Part shown: piece after piece, positions 1 to 15,200 of the stretch
How positions within the stretch are numbered: position 1 is the first letter of the stretch
Layout: each line of letters begins with the position of its first letter
Source: Leptasterias polaris
Lineage: Eukaryota > Echinodermata > Asteroidea > Forcipulatida > Asteriidae
DNA: 64,000 nt
Assembly (NCBI GenBank): GCA_037783415.1
Contig: JAZGTN010000022.1
Span: forward strand, 7,352,001 to 7,416,000
Reading direction: 5' to 3'
Position numbers and translations under genes: made by a program
The notes under the pieces: model-generated
Told to the model about the DNA's origin: nothing
Database searches by the model: none
The model's input: the letters and a program-made list of their open reading frames with translations, nothing else

Positions 1-68
1 CTTTTTTGCAGTGACGCCCGCCCATACTTTTGCCAGCTGTGACGTTACAAAAGAGATTTTTTACTCAC

Positions 69-263
69 CCCTGCAACCTCCTCCTCATCTTCCTGTAGGT
101 GACGGAATGAGTCTTGAGACCCTTCGTCATCATCTTCTGAGTCCGAGTCTGCCAGGTTGTGCATGTGCTCCTCCAGCGTCTGTGGCATCAGCTGCAACTC
201 CTCCTTGGTCTTGAAGCTGACTACACAGAAGATGGCCAGAGGGCAAAACAGCGCTAGGATCAC
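69..263 (-). CDS. TRPM: TRPM exon n (last in window)
   Basis: Encodes [20 protein letters not shown] (hydrophobic, the pre-S1 segment that follows MHR4 in TRPMs), then [13 protein letters not shown] and an acidic stretch [15 protein letters not shown]. Acceptor TACCAG, donor GTGAGT. The next exon is left of the window. Confidence 0.9.
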
Positions 264-3200
264 CTGGTACAAAACATAACATAAATAAACATGACAAAAA
301 ATATATAACCCATTACAGTTTGCTGCTGCTTGAACAAACTTGAACAAGTTTCAACTTCCAAAAGTATTTAGACAGTCCGTTAATATATCACAAACTCAAA
401 AAGCGAATATATTATTTTAACATTTAATATAGAACACTTCTAATAATATAACAAAAACTGCTTCATAATGAGTCTTACTGATAGATCTCAGTAAGCAAGG
501 GGACCTGTAAAACACTTGTTTAATATGAAACTACTAATTTTTTCCTTCAGTGTTCTGTTTTTAACCCTCCTCCTCCTCCTCTTGGAATAGCTTTCCAGTG
601 GGTTGACTAGCCACTTGAAACCATTCAGCTGCAAGGAAGGAGGCACAACCGTGTACATGTCGAAACTAACCGTGTACATGAATTCAACACATTATATTGT
701 ATTGCACTCTGGCATAGCTTATCTATTATTCAAAACAGTGGAAGATGTTGAATGGTCAAACAGCGAGGGTCAAGGTACATTATAATACAAAAACACAGGG
801 CCTAGCGATAAACATGCTATTTTAAGGATACAATTACAATTAATTATGGAAGTGTCTTGCTTAGAATTCACACTGACTTTTCAACACGAGTACAGGGAAC
901 AAAATCATTCTTCATCATTTTCTCTGAAAAAACTTTTTTTCATGAAGTTCCCATCCTTATACTGTAGCTGTCCCCAAAGCTAATACTCAGTGGTACTCAT
1001 CAAGCTTTTTCCCCAGTACTGCATTACTTTGGAGTTCACAACCTGTATCCTGCTTCTTACAACCTGCTCCAATTAAAACGCAACATCAACGGTCATCTTT
1101 CTACTTTTTGATAACCTCTTCCGTTTAATATATATCCAATTTCCCCCTCTTTAGCCCTCACCCAAGGATGTGATAGGCTGTTGAAAAAAAACCCTGAACT
1201 CTGAGCGCAAAGCACGAAAACTTGCGAGCACGAAGCCCACTAATAACATTTATCTTTGGTTTTAAAAGCCCTACTCTACAATCTGGGGCGTTATATATGG
1301 TTTTATCTTCATTTTTTTAATGAATTTAATCTAAAGTTAAAACAAAAAATATATAAAAATAAAAAAAAGGGGGGGGACAAAAAAAAAAAAACGGATTTCC
1401 GGTTAAAAACGGAGAAATCACATCCCTGCTCACCTTGGGTGGCCTGTTTTAAAGTCTTGTGATTGGCGACTCCCCATAACAAACGAAAAAGGAAAGAAGA
1501 GCAAACTCACCCTGAGATTGATGTATTTGGTGGTGATCATACCGCCTAGCCATAAGTCACTCAGTAACCTCTGACAGCATGGGTGAGCCAGAAACTCTCG
1601 ATGGTGCCCTGCTGCCGCTAGACTCAACGACGTATGCTTACTCCAATTGTCCAGCTGTATGGTGATCAGCTGTATTGTGATGTCATCGTCCTCATGGTAA
1701 CAGCGGTCTAGGAGCTCTACCGACAGTCGCTGGAACTCCCTAGTGGAGGTGGAGAGGGGAGAGAGAAGGGGGATCCACATTAGTAGCAGGCAAAACTAAA
1801 AAAAAAAAATTAAAACAAATATCCTTGCAAAATCCAGATAAATCCTACGAGTATTAATAAACATCTTTTATATAGCGTCCTTAAACCAAATTGGATCCAA
1901 GGTGCCTCACAGAGATAAAAATACCAAGACATGTTTTAAAAAAAACTAGAGCCAAGCAATCTGGTCCAACAAGAGTGTGCCACACATAAAGAGCAGCAAG
2001 AAATACCATGCGCGAATTACATCCAACATGATACCGTGTGGTGAATGCATCTACACAGTACACAGTCAACCCTCCTACTGTCTAACCATTTAATACCATC
2101 CAAAAATGAAATGATAAACTATGCCGGCCTGCAATATGAAGTTGTGCGGTGAATTCATAATGAATAAATCTCGCATGACTGTAATTTTCTTTTTGATTAG
2201 TCACTTAAAGTTAAGAATACAGGTATGATTCACTCACTCAGAGTATTTGCGTAGTTCATCTCCGATCTCCATCTCCATATTGATGACATCAGACGTCTTG
2301 GCAAGCTCCTTGTACAACTTACACCCCACCAATGCTTTAGCCATCGCCTCCTCATCTTGCCGCCACATGAACAGCGCCATCATGTGACGACCCATTAACA
2401 CTGCCCAGACAAACAGCTCGTTGAAGGGGTAGTTGAAGGTCTCTGTGAATTTGTCGATGTTGTCGGCATTCTGGATATTTTCCGTGATGAAGTTGAAGGA
2501 GATCCCCTAGATTGGATAGATGAAAATTGAAATCTTGATCAAAAGATCCTTCAATTTTAGAATTATTCAACGAGCTTAACCCTTTCCTCACCATGGGCGA
2601 GTTTACTCAACTGCACTCCTACCCCCTCATCCTTACCATTGGCGACTTTAGTCGACTGTACTCATACCCCCTCTTCCTTACCATTGGCGACTTTAGTCGA
2701 CTGTACTCATACCCCCTCTTCCTTACCATTGGCGACTTTACTTGACTGTACTCCTACCCCCTCTTCCTATACCATTGGCGACTTTACTCGACTGCACTCC
2801 TACCCCCTCTTCCTTACAATTGGCGACTTTAATAGACTGCACTCCTAGCCTCTCTTCCTTACCATTGGCAACTTTAGTCGACCAAACTTACACACAAAAA
2901 AGCACTCAAGCCTGAGCACAATGGCCATGAGTTAAAAAGCTGTAGTTTTGTCTACGCTCACAATCCATACCCAAACTTACCATCATTGGGAAGAGAAAGA
3001 TCAGATCTTTCAAATGATGGCAGAACAAAATAATGGTTGCTATTATGAAATCCCTTGAAATTGGAAGTGGAAAGATCTGAAATGCAATATATAGCTACGG
3101 AGCGCCATATGGTTAGTTATCAACAAAAAACAAATTAATTTACAGATCACACTGAGGAAACAAAGACCAAGAACTTGGACATTTAATGGCCAATCTCATT

Positions 3201-6200
3201 TATTTCCGGGTTGTATGAAAGGAAATTCAATGAGTAAGATATTTTGTAATATTGATTTTGCTGTAAAACAATGTCCTCAGTGTGATAACAGAGTTTGTAA
3301 AAATGGCCCTCGAAGAAAGCTTTCTATTGTGTGAGACTTCAGGCTTGAGTGATCAAGCAATTTGGTAATACCAGTGATTGTTTGTGTCAAAACAATTTAG
3401 TAACCAGAAGGTTAAAGGTAATCCACTACCAGCTGGCTTATTATTATTATTAATAATAATAGGCATTTATGACTAACAAAAGAAAGCAGACTCGAATATG
3501 TGCAAAGTTAATAGATGTAATAATTTGCATTTGGAATAAAGAATAATAATTTGGTTTTACTCTACACTGATGTGTGATGCGCTGTATTGACTCTTGCACC
3601 AACGCCACACATGGCCACTCCAGCTGCGCTCCCCATTTGTGGTCAACTCATAATGTGTAAATGCTGCACTGCCTAAATTGTGCACTACACTGTGTATTCA
3701 CATGGGGACATTGGATCCCAAAATGGCGTAACCAAAATTATTGTGATGATGACGTCAGGGCCCAATTTCATAAAGCCTGTAAGCACAAAAACTTGCTAAG
3801 CAAAGAAAAACATTGCTTAGCAAAAACAAGTTACCAGCCAACATTCGATAAAGTTAACATTGTTGCGACTGGTGTCCCACTCATTTTTTGCTAAGCAAAG
3901 AAATTGTCCAAGAAGTATTTTCTGCTAAACAGCTTTATGAAATTGGACCCAGGTGAATAGATCGATCCATTAAGCCCCGCCCTCCTTACGAGTTGACCAA
4001 TCACAGCCGCGAAACCCAATCACCATTAGTGCAAAGATCACCAAACGGCTCAAATGGTGATCAGATTTCGCGGTTGTGATTGGTCAATGAGAAATGGGCG
4101 TGGCTTAATGGATCGGTGTATTGGGTCTATACTTAGTGCTTTACAAAGTCCTTCAGAAACATTCCACAGGCATACTACAAAGGTAGGACTCAAACCAAAA
4201 AAAAAAAATATAAAAAATTATAGAAAACAAAACCAGAGTAACTGAAAAGGGAATGAATGAAGTGATAATTACCCTTCTGATGGAGTTCTGGTAGAGGGCC
4301 TTGAATCTACGATCTTTGAAGGATGACTGGTACGTTCCTCCCATGAGACTCTCCACTGCTAAACCAACATCATACAACGTGTACCTCTGGATGTACTGCA
4401 CCTGTTGTTTCAAAGATTGTGAATAAAATTGTCTTTTAAATTATTAATAGAATATACATTACACGGTATTTTAACTGGAAACCATTTTGGAAAAAAGAGC
4501 TTTTTGTTGTGTGACGAAAAATTTTCATCAAATTGTGCCCAGACTAAATTAAAGACCCCTCGCACATGACATCACAAGCTAAAACATCACCCTCGCTAAG
4601 GTCAAGGGAAGGGAAGACCTTTTATTGGCTGATGATTTGTGTGTGGCATGTACACAATGTTTGATCTCAGCGAAGGTGTTTTTGTTTGTTTGTTTGTTTT
4701 GGGTTTTTTGGGGGGCGGGTCTATCAACTTTATTAGACGGAACAAATGCTGTCCCCAATCACCCCATGCACAATATTTAGTCAACCATTTTATTTTATTT
4801 TAAAGTTCATGCAATATTATGTGATCTGACCCACCACCTCTTCGACAGCTTTATTTTAACCCTTCTGGCTTAAGATTCCGTCTGACTCGAACAAACCACT
4901 CCAATTTTGGGTAACCTTTTGTTCTGATGTCCATTCACATGACAAATCCATCAGTTAAGCGTTACACCTCAAGTTACATGTATTTATCCTTGCTTTACTC
5001 CACATTAGGTTTTTATTTGTTTGTAATTTTAAAGTTGCCGTTTCTTTTGAGTTGTTTTTGTTGAATGGTTTTGTTTTTATAGAAACAGATAGAGAAGAAA
5101 TGATTGCATAAACTTTAACAGGCATGATATTTGGCCCTTTGGGAAAAAAGTAGTACAATTTATTGAGTACAAGAGCTACAAGTACATATACGCAGGCTTT
5201 AATAGACTTTTTAGGCTATTCAATAACAAATTTGCTGGGCCAAAAAATAGTGAGTCAGACTAAAGTAGGAAGAACATCATGTCTGCTTTGAACGTCAAAT
5301 ATATTCTTGTCTACAAAGTTTTAACATTTTAATGTATTTTTTTGCCCATGAAAGCAACATTTCTGTCAATGATGACAAATAAAATCTGTTGATTTATCTC
5401 TTCACCTGTTTAATATCCCTGATGAGATGGTGTAGAAGTGTTGTTGGACCCGGCCTCTGAAAATGACACACAAACAGAAAAATTATAACAAGTAGTTTTA
5501 ACTTAATTTGCATCCGGAACAAATCGCCTCGGAATAGGCAACTAGAATGATGGCGCTCTACAAATGCCTGATGATTGATTGATTGAAAGAATATTATTTG
5601 TGTTTTGGACTCACCGTGTTATACAGCTCTTCTAGTCTAGCTATGGTGAGGAACTTGTGCATGTTGACACCATTGTCTTTCAGTAATTTCACAAAGCCAA
5701 CCTTGTCTTGGATTAGAGCTTCCATCATGATATTCTCAAGCACGTTTTCCTGCAAGCAACAAACATTTTATTTTTTTTTTTAAACGATAACAGTTAAAAT
5801 AAAACTACAAGAAAACAAACATTTGCCATACACTATGCAAAGTGCAAATATGATGTGCACATAATACCTGTACAAGCCCCTTGTACTGACATCACACAGG
5901 CTTATGTCTTCCCATTATGGGATTCAAATTGCTTGTAAATATATAAGGCGCGTGTAAATGCACGAGCATCGTCTAAACTGCTCATTGCACAGTTACTTAT
6001 AGATAGGTTGCAGTGTGACGTAAGTCGGCCATCTTTACGGGCAATTTGGAACACACAGTCATGCGTTACGCGTGAGAACAGCGTGCAGCACGCGCACATT
6101 TCACAAAACTCATTGCATGATTGGTTAGTGAATGACGCGGCTGCGTTAATAATTTAAGCGCTTGACGCGCCTGCAAGCCAAAATGCGATTTGCCCGTAAA

Positions 6201-9200
6201 GATGGCGTCTACTGGGAACTATCTATAGGGAATCCATTCCCCAAAATGGCACAATAAAGATTTATGTTGGTCATCATGACATCATGTGAATTTGGGTCAA
6301 CATATGGAACAAACAATTCCCCATCCACACCAATATCAAACAGTTGTAAATTTATGCTCTTTACAATCGAGTGCCTTTTCCAGGAAGCACAATTTACTAT
6401 TGTATATTCAGTTTGCAGTTACACCATGTGCATATATCTACTTTGCTGTGTAAATTTTTGCTTTGTGAAATTGTCTTGCTATTCATTCTACTGCTGCAGA
6501 GTAAATTTCGAAATTCAGAAAACTACTTAGTTCTGAAAAAAAATGTCATGCTTATTAACTACTACCTGGGGAGGTAGGAACTGGCTAGAACTACTACTTA
6601 CGCTAAGTGGATCAAGGGACTTCTTGTTATTTACTTCTTTTGATTCCCTACCTCCCGCCCAGGTAGTAGTTATTTATAAGCAAGACAGTTTTTTCAAAAC
6701 TAAGTTGTCTCCCAAGTTCCTAAATCTACTCCGCGGCAGCAGAATAAATAGCAAGACAAGGTCTCAAGAACAAATCTATACAGCAAAGTAACACATGGTG
6801 TTACCGCAAACTGAGTATATATTGGTACCCATGCAGTGCCTCAAAACCCTAATATAATTTATCATTATACAATTTACATTGACCTGTAAAAACATTATAG
6901 AAATAGCAAAGGGGGGGGGGGGTAGAAAGCAAATATCTGGAACAGACAGAGCCAGTAAGTGGAGCGAAATAAGTGCATTTGCAGAGTTTTAGACTGCACA
7001 AAAAAAAAAAATAACATTGTGCACAACATCGCAGCGTACATTTAGAATTCATCATTAAATAGCATGGACATGTAATTGAAATGTGAGTTTGGCTCGGGTA
7101 GAATAAATATGACCTACAAGAAGCCAATCAACATAATAAGCAAATTTTCTCTTTTTAACGCAACGTTGCACAGAAAGTGGCCTCGGCCGAGCACAATCAC
7201 AACACTTGAGTCAGCTACGAATAAACTACAAGCCCACTCTCCACGATGGATCAATTCACTAGAAGTAACATTCAATAAGCTTGGAACTCCTAGAGGAGAC
7301 CAGGTGGTCAAAGTCAGCATGGGCGAAGGAAATTATTCATTATCGACTTTTCCTTTCGTAAATTCCTCCTGGGATGATCCACTGGGAATATATCCTGTTG
7401 GGTTTGTTTAAAGGTTTTTTTAATACTGTCGCAGAGCTTAAAATAAACTGATTCTGTTCAACATTTGCCCAAGGAATGTGAACTATAAAACACCATTGGC
7501 TGAGGAGAGTAGAGTCTTTCCAATTCTCTAATTGTTAGTAAAACAAAACTCCCTGAATAGACTGTGCAAGTATTGCACGTATTCAAACTTCTGGGACCAA
7601 TTGGTCCATACCATAATTATTAAAATGAGTTTCATGTGCGCAATTCTGTTTCTTCAAATACTTTAGTTTAACATAGTTTGTGGCTATAAAAATCATATCA
7701 TATTGTTTGGAATATATATGAAAGTAAAATAAACTTTAAAGAAAACCCGATAATTAGACTTGACCTCTAATTCTGGTATTTGAAAACAATTAAGAATTTT
7801 GCCCAACTGACGCTCATGTTGTCATTACACCTATGTAGTGGTCGCACAAATTCAGGCGTGTTTGGCAGATGGGGTTTCTAAAATATAAAAAACATCCTTG
7901 TCACAAGGTTGATTTTTGTTTTAATGTTAATTTTATAAAAATTATTTGTATTATATTTATAAAAATCGCTGTGAGTACTTTTATTTTCAAGAATTTTGTA
8001 TACATAGAATTTAAAAAGTAGATTGAATTTCATGGAAAATTATAGTCTTTGTTGGTTTTTGATATCCGCAAGACTTGCAGAGTCTTTAACTACCGAACAT
8101 TACAACATACTTAACTGAAAGAACATTTCATTTCCAAGTTTCTAGTGAAATCGTTTCTAGTGAAACACCCAGGTGTTATTTTATTTTAATGAAAAATGAA
8201 TGAATGAATGATTCTGAAGCGATGGTCTGCCGACCATCATTTGATCGTGTGAGTTTTTAATACAACAAGGTCTGTCTGACAGCTTAAAATTAACACCACC
8301 TGCTCTTGTTTTTCTCAGCAGTCACGGATGAACAAATGTAAACAGGTCCGTGGAGTGATATTTCATATTAAATCCTAATCAACATTTTCTTGAAAAATTA
8401 AAAAATTACCAATGGGCACCTTAAAGGCCCTGTACACTATTGGTAAGATCGAAAAACACAAATGTTCACAGATTCACACATAACTTACATGATTGAAAGT
8501 AAGTAATGGTAGAAAGGGTTCCTTAAAATATTTCTGCCTAAAATGCTATCGTTTGTGAGAAATGAGTAAAACAATAAATTTTATCATGCGTGATAATAAA
8601 CTCGATGTTTGAAAAACAGAAAACACATAAGGTCTCTTTTCACTATTTTCTCGTGACCTCGATGATCAATTGAGCTCAAAGTTTCACAGGTTTGTTATTT
8701 CATGTATGTGGTTGATTACACAAAACATGAACACTGTCTGTGATTATTTTGTCAGCTCTACCAATCCTGTATAATACCTTTAAAGAGTCTGCACATGTTT
8801 GGTAATGACTTTGAAATTAATGGCAATAAAAACTACTGTGGTAAGAAGTACACTACAGTAGCTTTCGATAGTATAAAGCATTATGAGAATCATTTCACTT
8901 CAAAGTAATGTGGTTATGGAAAAAGATATCAGGTTTTATGCCCCAAATTTTGAATCTGATAAACTTTTCTGCCAGAAATGTTTCTGAGATTGTGTATTCC
9001 TACAGGGAATATTCTTCCTGTGTGGACACATTCACATTCATTTTCGGCGATATCTCAAAAACACGACCACCTTTTGAAGTGAAATTTTCACAGGTTAGTT
9101 TTATTGTATATATCTACATTTATATAGAATTAAAACAATTGACGGTTCCAAAAACCAAAGGTATACTTTGCTTTGTACTAGACAATTTCTCATGGCTCCA

Positions 9201-12200
9201 AAGCAATTTCCAGGGGCATGAAAGCAAGAGGATTGCCTTCGTGTGAAGCACCATGACTGCTGGATGTGTTATAGTATTCCTCTAATGTCATGTATTTTTA
9301 ACAGCTGTAAAAATTGGTCTACAAATTTCATTGTAGTGAATTTTAATAACGGTACATATGAATCTAGGCTGCACGAGAAACAAACACAAGTTATAAAAAT
9401 TAACTTGATTTACCACATAATGTGACATTCTACTTTATATAGCTTTTCCTTGTTATTTTTGACCAAAAAGCGGCCTATATTATTGTTATTTTATTTGCCA
9501 TACAAACAGCACATAACATAATACAAGACAATATACCCCGAGATGGGCGAGGGACAGCAAAAGCAAATACTATGATCCGTAGATCTGTTGCCCCATAACT
9601 GGAGTACAAAAAGATATAAACAAAGACAAACATTTCTGTACATAAAGCAATAATAAAAGCCGGTAGTTGTACAAAACTATGAAATAAATAGTAAGAAATT
9701 ACAAAAACAAAAACAAAAATTTGTGCATTCGTTTTAAAGCGATTTTGTCTCTTGAAACCGTCATTCAATTTCACTTTAAAGCATGCAATTGTTTAGAGCA
9801 TTATGTTCAATTAAACTTTTAAGGCATTCTAATGCATTCAAATGCATTCATGCATTCAAATTAGCAGAGTAGACGCAACTAGAAATTTCCGCGGAAAGCT
9901 GCTGTGAAATTGAGTGCTGTTCGAGTGGATTGTTAAATTGAATGGTTATACTTTTTAATCCACATCACAAAACAACATTTTCTTAAACATTTTCTTTCCA
10001 TTTTATTTTCCATTACAAATTTTTCCATTACTAATTATCTTTCCATTGTCATTTTTATGTTAATTTTTAAAGTTTTGTAAAAATTGCCTCTGGCTGCTAC
10101 AAAATTTTAAATTAATAAAACCATTTCACTTCAGTTCAATTAAATAATGCGAAATTGAATGGTTGTTGTGAGAAGCTTTCAATTTCGGGCGCGTGCAATA
10201 GAATAATGCTAGGTTTAAACTGGCCGCTTATTTGCTGAAAATGACCGGGCAAGCCTTCATTATAAACCATCCTACATTGGATGAACGGTGAATGGTAAAA
10301 CAATAGACCAATCCATTAAGCCCCGCCTCCTTACGAGTTGACCAATCACAGCCGCGAAACCTGATCACCATTAGAGCAAAGATCACCAAACGGCTCAAAT
10401 GGTGATCAGATTTCGCGGTTGTGATTGGTCAATGAGAAATGGGCGGGGCTTAATGGATCGGTGTATTGAGCACAGAACTATCGGTAAGCTGTGTAGATAT
10501 ATTAACTACATTACATCATCATAATACAGACATGAGAGCAAGGACTGACCTACATGTACACAGGATGTAGACTTGAATAGAATTTTCAGGGTATTTAATC
10601 ACAATTTGTCTGATTTTTCCCAGGGACATAAAAATCGGAAATCAGACTAGTTGGAAGAATATCATGCCTGATAATATAGCCCCCTTGCACTGATGTCACA
10701 TGCAGCTACTGTCGGAGTTTGGTCTGCCAGTTTGGAAGTCAAATTACATGAAATAACACGGTGCACAGGTAACTGCAACCCGAGTCACGATAGATGCGTA
10801 CTACACAGAAATACATGACAAAACCGACTCTCAAAATGGTGCTACCATGATTTTTCCAGGGTGATGACGTCAGGTGAATTGGGTCTAAGGCTGGCATATT
10901 GCATCTACCATCCCAAGCCATTTCGATAGTATTTCATAATTAGCTGGGCTGATTTTTAAGAGCAGCAAAAGATCCTCAAGCACAAACATTTTTTGCTTAC
11001 CAGAATAAGGTTACCAGTCCAAACACCATGTCACATATACCACTTTTGACTGGTTTCCTGCTTATTTTTGCTAAGCAGAAAGTACTATTTTCTGCTTAGA
11101 GGTAGGGTCATAGATTGGTTTTGTATTTGTATTTGTATTTGTATTTATTGTCCAAACCAACAGCGGACGAGCCGCCAATTACAGGAAAGGGAAAATATAA
11201 AATAACTTAATCTTTAAATTTGAAAATAAAAATTAAATATACAAATGTAACAAAAATTTACAAGAAAAGATTAATTAACAAAGAAACAAATAAATAAATT
11301 TATAAGCACAAACTTTACGTTTATACCAACAACAAAAACAAAACAAAAAAAAGCCAAGTAATGCTGATTTATAGGCAACATTAAAAGGAAAGATAAAATA
11401 AAAGTCAGGAGTGAAAGTTTCAGCTGAACAAATTGTGTATTTGCTGAAAAAACAGCAAAAATACGGCCCGGTATTTTCACAAGAACTTCGTTTAGCGAGG
11501 TGACAGCGGGTGCCATTCACACCGCTGGCCACAGCATTCGCAAATGAACACCAACATTCAGAAATTTGAGAAAAGATTCATGAATAATTCGTTTCTCATA
11601 CTCACATGTTTTTGAGTGACAAATTATCCAAACCATATTACTTTGAAGGGAATCCTTAGTTGATACTATCAACAGCTGCAGTGCTTCTCACAAAGTAAGT
11701 TTTTAAGGTCACAAATTTGTTAAGAATTTACCAATCTTTGACCCTACTTTAAAGCAGCTCTATGAAATTGGGCGCAGAGAGTAGTAATAATAATAATAAT
11801 AATTAAAACTTGTAAAGCGCCATCTATCTAAGACTAAACTTATTCCGAGGCGCATAAAAACCAAACAAAACAAAAAACAGAGAGAGTAACAAAAAAGATT
11901 ACAAATTACGTAGCTTAGAAAGAAAATAAGAGCACATTGAATAAAACAGTTACATAAACGTGTCAGCAAAAACAAGTGGAAAAAATAACTAACAGTCAAT
12001 CATAAGAAATATGAGTACCGTATTTTCCTGCGGATAAGACGCTCGGCGGACAAGACGCAGGACCCTAAAATGACCCAAAAAAAATTCAATCGTCAGCAGA
12101 AAAGACGCACCGCCGCACAAGACGCATGTTTAACAGCACACAGAAGAACACCAGGCGCCACCCGGTGTCGGTACATTGACACAAAGACGTCATTTTGTTG

Positions 12201-15200
12201 CCTTTTGGAGCGTTCACACTATTCGAAACATGAATGAAACCGTAACCACATGGGCGTGTAGAGCCATGCAGAAAAGACCAACGTAAATTGATACCGACCT
12301 TCGTCCATCCATTCAGCCAACGCTGTGCATTGTTAATAATATGAAGTCCGGCCCAATCAGCGGCCAGAAACAATGGTCCACGCACTGTCTGAAGATATTG
12401 CAACACGAACCCAGGCCCTCCTAGCATGAACATCCGACGTCCCACAATGAGGATCCTTGCTGATAAAGACAGGTTACCAGTCTAAGTCCCTCCGAGCCAG
12501 TAGATGTTGCGCCCTCTACCGGTGACTAATACCAAAACTAGCGTCGCCTTTATATATACCTTACGCAAATAATCCCCACACCCGGGAAGACGTAACAAAA
12601 TGTTTCATTATATATATTTGTTTAAGTTTTTGTAATGTGTTTCTTTTTGTATATAAAATTCTTTTCCATTATTTCAAACCTTTAATTTGTTAATCTCGTT
12701 CATAAGATTTTGTTTTAAAGTTCTTTTTATTTATTTCAAACTTATAATCTCGTTCATAAGATATTTGTTTAAAACATCTATCCTCTTCTTAAATAATGTT
12801 AGTTTTGTTTTCAAGGGTCATTACCTTGTTTTCAAGGATAATTTTTTTTATTTGACTAAAAAGAGGCAATTAAAAAATGAATATTTGAACGTTTAATGAA
12901 ACAAACGAAAGTGCAATTCGTATAGGTTGGCCAACAAACATTGGTACTTAATTATCCCATCCTTAAATAGTACGTCAAGCCATAATAGTACGTCAAGCAC
13001 ACTTCGGAGATATTCTGTACAATAAAAACCCTCAAAGTTCACCACACAATAGAGGTTGGGTGAATGCCGTTTGTACAACAGCATTGACAGTAAATCTGAT
13101 TGCAGCATTTTCGGAACGATTACGCGGCCACACAGAAAAACGTTTTGTACGACGCCGACGTCTGTTGGACCGAAAGCACCAACGCATTGCGGCATTGTTG
13201 GAATGAAAGCACGGTCATTGTTGGAATGAAAGGACAGTCTGGGAGATTGCGGCATTGTTGAAACGAAAATACGATCTCAGTGTCTGGATAGTTGAGCCTT
13301 GTTTGACCGCATTATTGAGTAAGGATTCTTCACACAAAGACCGTTGATTTGAACTGGACAAAATAAAGGTATTATTGTACGCAGTGATCATCCCCCAAAA
13401 AATCAATCGTCAGCAGACAAGACGCATCGAAAGATAAGACGCACCGATGTTTTGGGGGTCTAAAAAGTCAGATAAGACGCGTCTTATCCGCAGGAAAATA
13501 CGGTAGTAGGGTTTGTGAGTTACTCACCGGCCAGTCTCGTCCATGCACAAAGATGAGGGATTTGGCAATGTCCGCTCTGTTCCATGTTAGACACAGACTG
13601 AGCTGATCAATATAAGAACGTGTCTGAGCCTTCAGCAGGGCAGTCAAGATGGCCACATCAATATCAATGTCCTCCTCACTCAAACAAAACAGTGTAATCT
13701 GTAGGAGCGTGATGAAAGTTCAGTCAAAAGGCAAAACAATGGATGTTTTGATATAATAATACACAGTTTTTGTTAAGCGCTTTATCACACCCGAGGGCAT
13801 CTCAAAAGGCTCATTATTTTGTCTACACGTAAGCAGTTAATAATAATAATAATAATAATAATAAAGACTTGTTATGCGCACATATCCACCCTGCTGGGTG
13901 TTCAAGGCGCAGTAAACCAAAAAAACAAACAAAAGAAAAACAGAAACAACTAAATTATTCCTTGAAAACCTGTGACATTAGATAAGTTTTGAGAAGTGAT
14001 TTAAATTTTGTGGTACAAAGACAAGATCTAAGATTATGTGGTAGAGAGTTCCAGATGCGTGGCGCAGCTACAGAAAAAGACCTGTCACCCCAGGAGTGTT
14101 GAGACTTGGGTTCCTTGAGGAGAAGCATGGTACTGGATCGAAGATTCCTTGACGGAGTGTAAACTTGAAGCAGTTCAGAGATATAGTGGGGAGCCTTGCC
14201 GTTAAGTGCTTTGTGGACAATGAGCATCAGCTTGAAGATGATACGTTGAGAGACAGGGAGCCAGTGAAGTTGTTTCAGAATGGGGGTGATAGAACAAGAC
14301 TTTTTAGACAGTGTCACGATGCGGGCTGCGGTGTTTTGGAGGCGTTGAAGGCGGGAAATCTGGTTGTTAGGAAGACTGTAGAGAAGAGCATTGCCGTTGT
14401 CAAGACGAGAAGTTACGAATGCATGAATGACTTTTTCAGTTAAGCTACCATACACTATGCGAAGTAGGTGTCTAAACCTAATCATCCCAAATGATTAGTC
14501 GTAATCTCTTTAAACAAGTCCATTCATATTCAACAATCACAGTATAATAATAAATAATATCGGCTCTTATATAGCGCACGCAATTCCAAAGAATGATCAT
14601 TGCGCTTCACACATCATTACCCCTGGTCACTGGGCCATTAATTTCGTTCCTGAAACCATCTCAGCTCCCTGGGGAGTCAGGGTTCTGCCCAGGATTTGTT
14701 TAGTGCCGGAAATTGTTTTTCCCCTAGTACAGTCAAGTCAATTTCCTTTCGATCGTGCACGGAGTGGTTACACACGTGCGCCCTGCAGCTGTGCCTTGAA
14801 TGTAGGCCCTCAGTGCGCGCACGCCTTTACCGCCATGGGAAAACAATTTACAGCATCTATAGCATGGTGCTTACTCTGCAGTTCATTTCCGTTGTATTAA
14901 ACGCTGTAGAATAGGGTTCGCAACATGATAAAACTGGTATCATGTTATTCCAAGCGTAAAGCTATAATCAGCGTGACTCGAAACCATTGCAAAATCAATG
15001 CGGGTTTCGTGCGTTGGATATGTACAGGCGGGAGGAATGCTCGATCCTGGATCATTAAAATAGACTCAAACCAAAGAAGTAGGCTACTCGAAACTGTTTA
15101 CTGGTAAATAATTTGTTTTACACGTTGTTCAAAATATTTTGAAGGAAATGGGCAAAAAAAAGGGAAAATGTGTGGTGGTCGGAAAAAGAAAAAATTCTGC

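Noticed and set aside
7076..7411. 111-codon plus-strand frame in a TRPM intron
   Set aside because: No recognisable domain and no repeat or splice support; likely chance.
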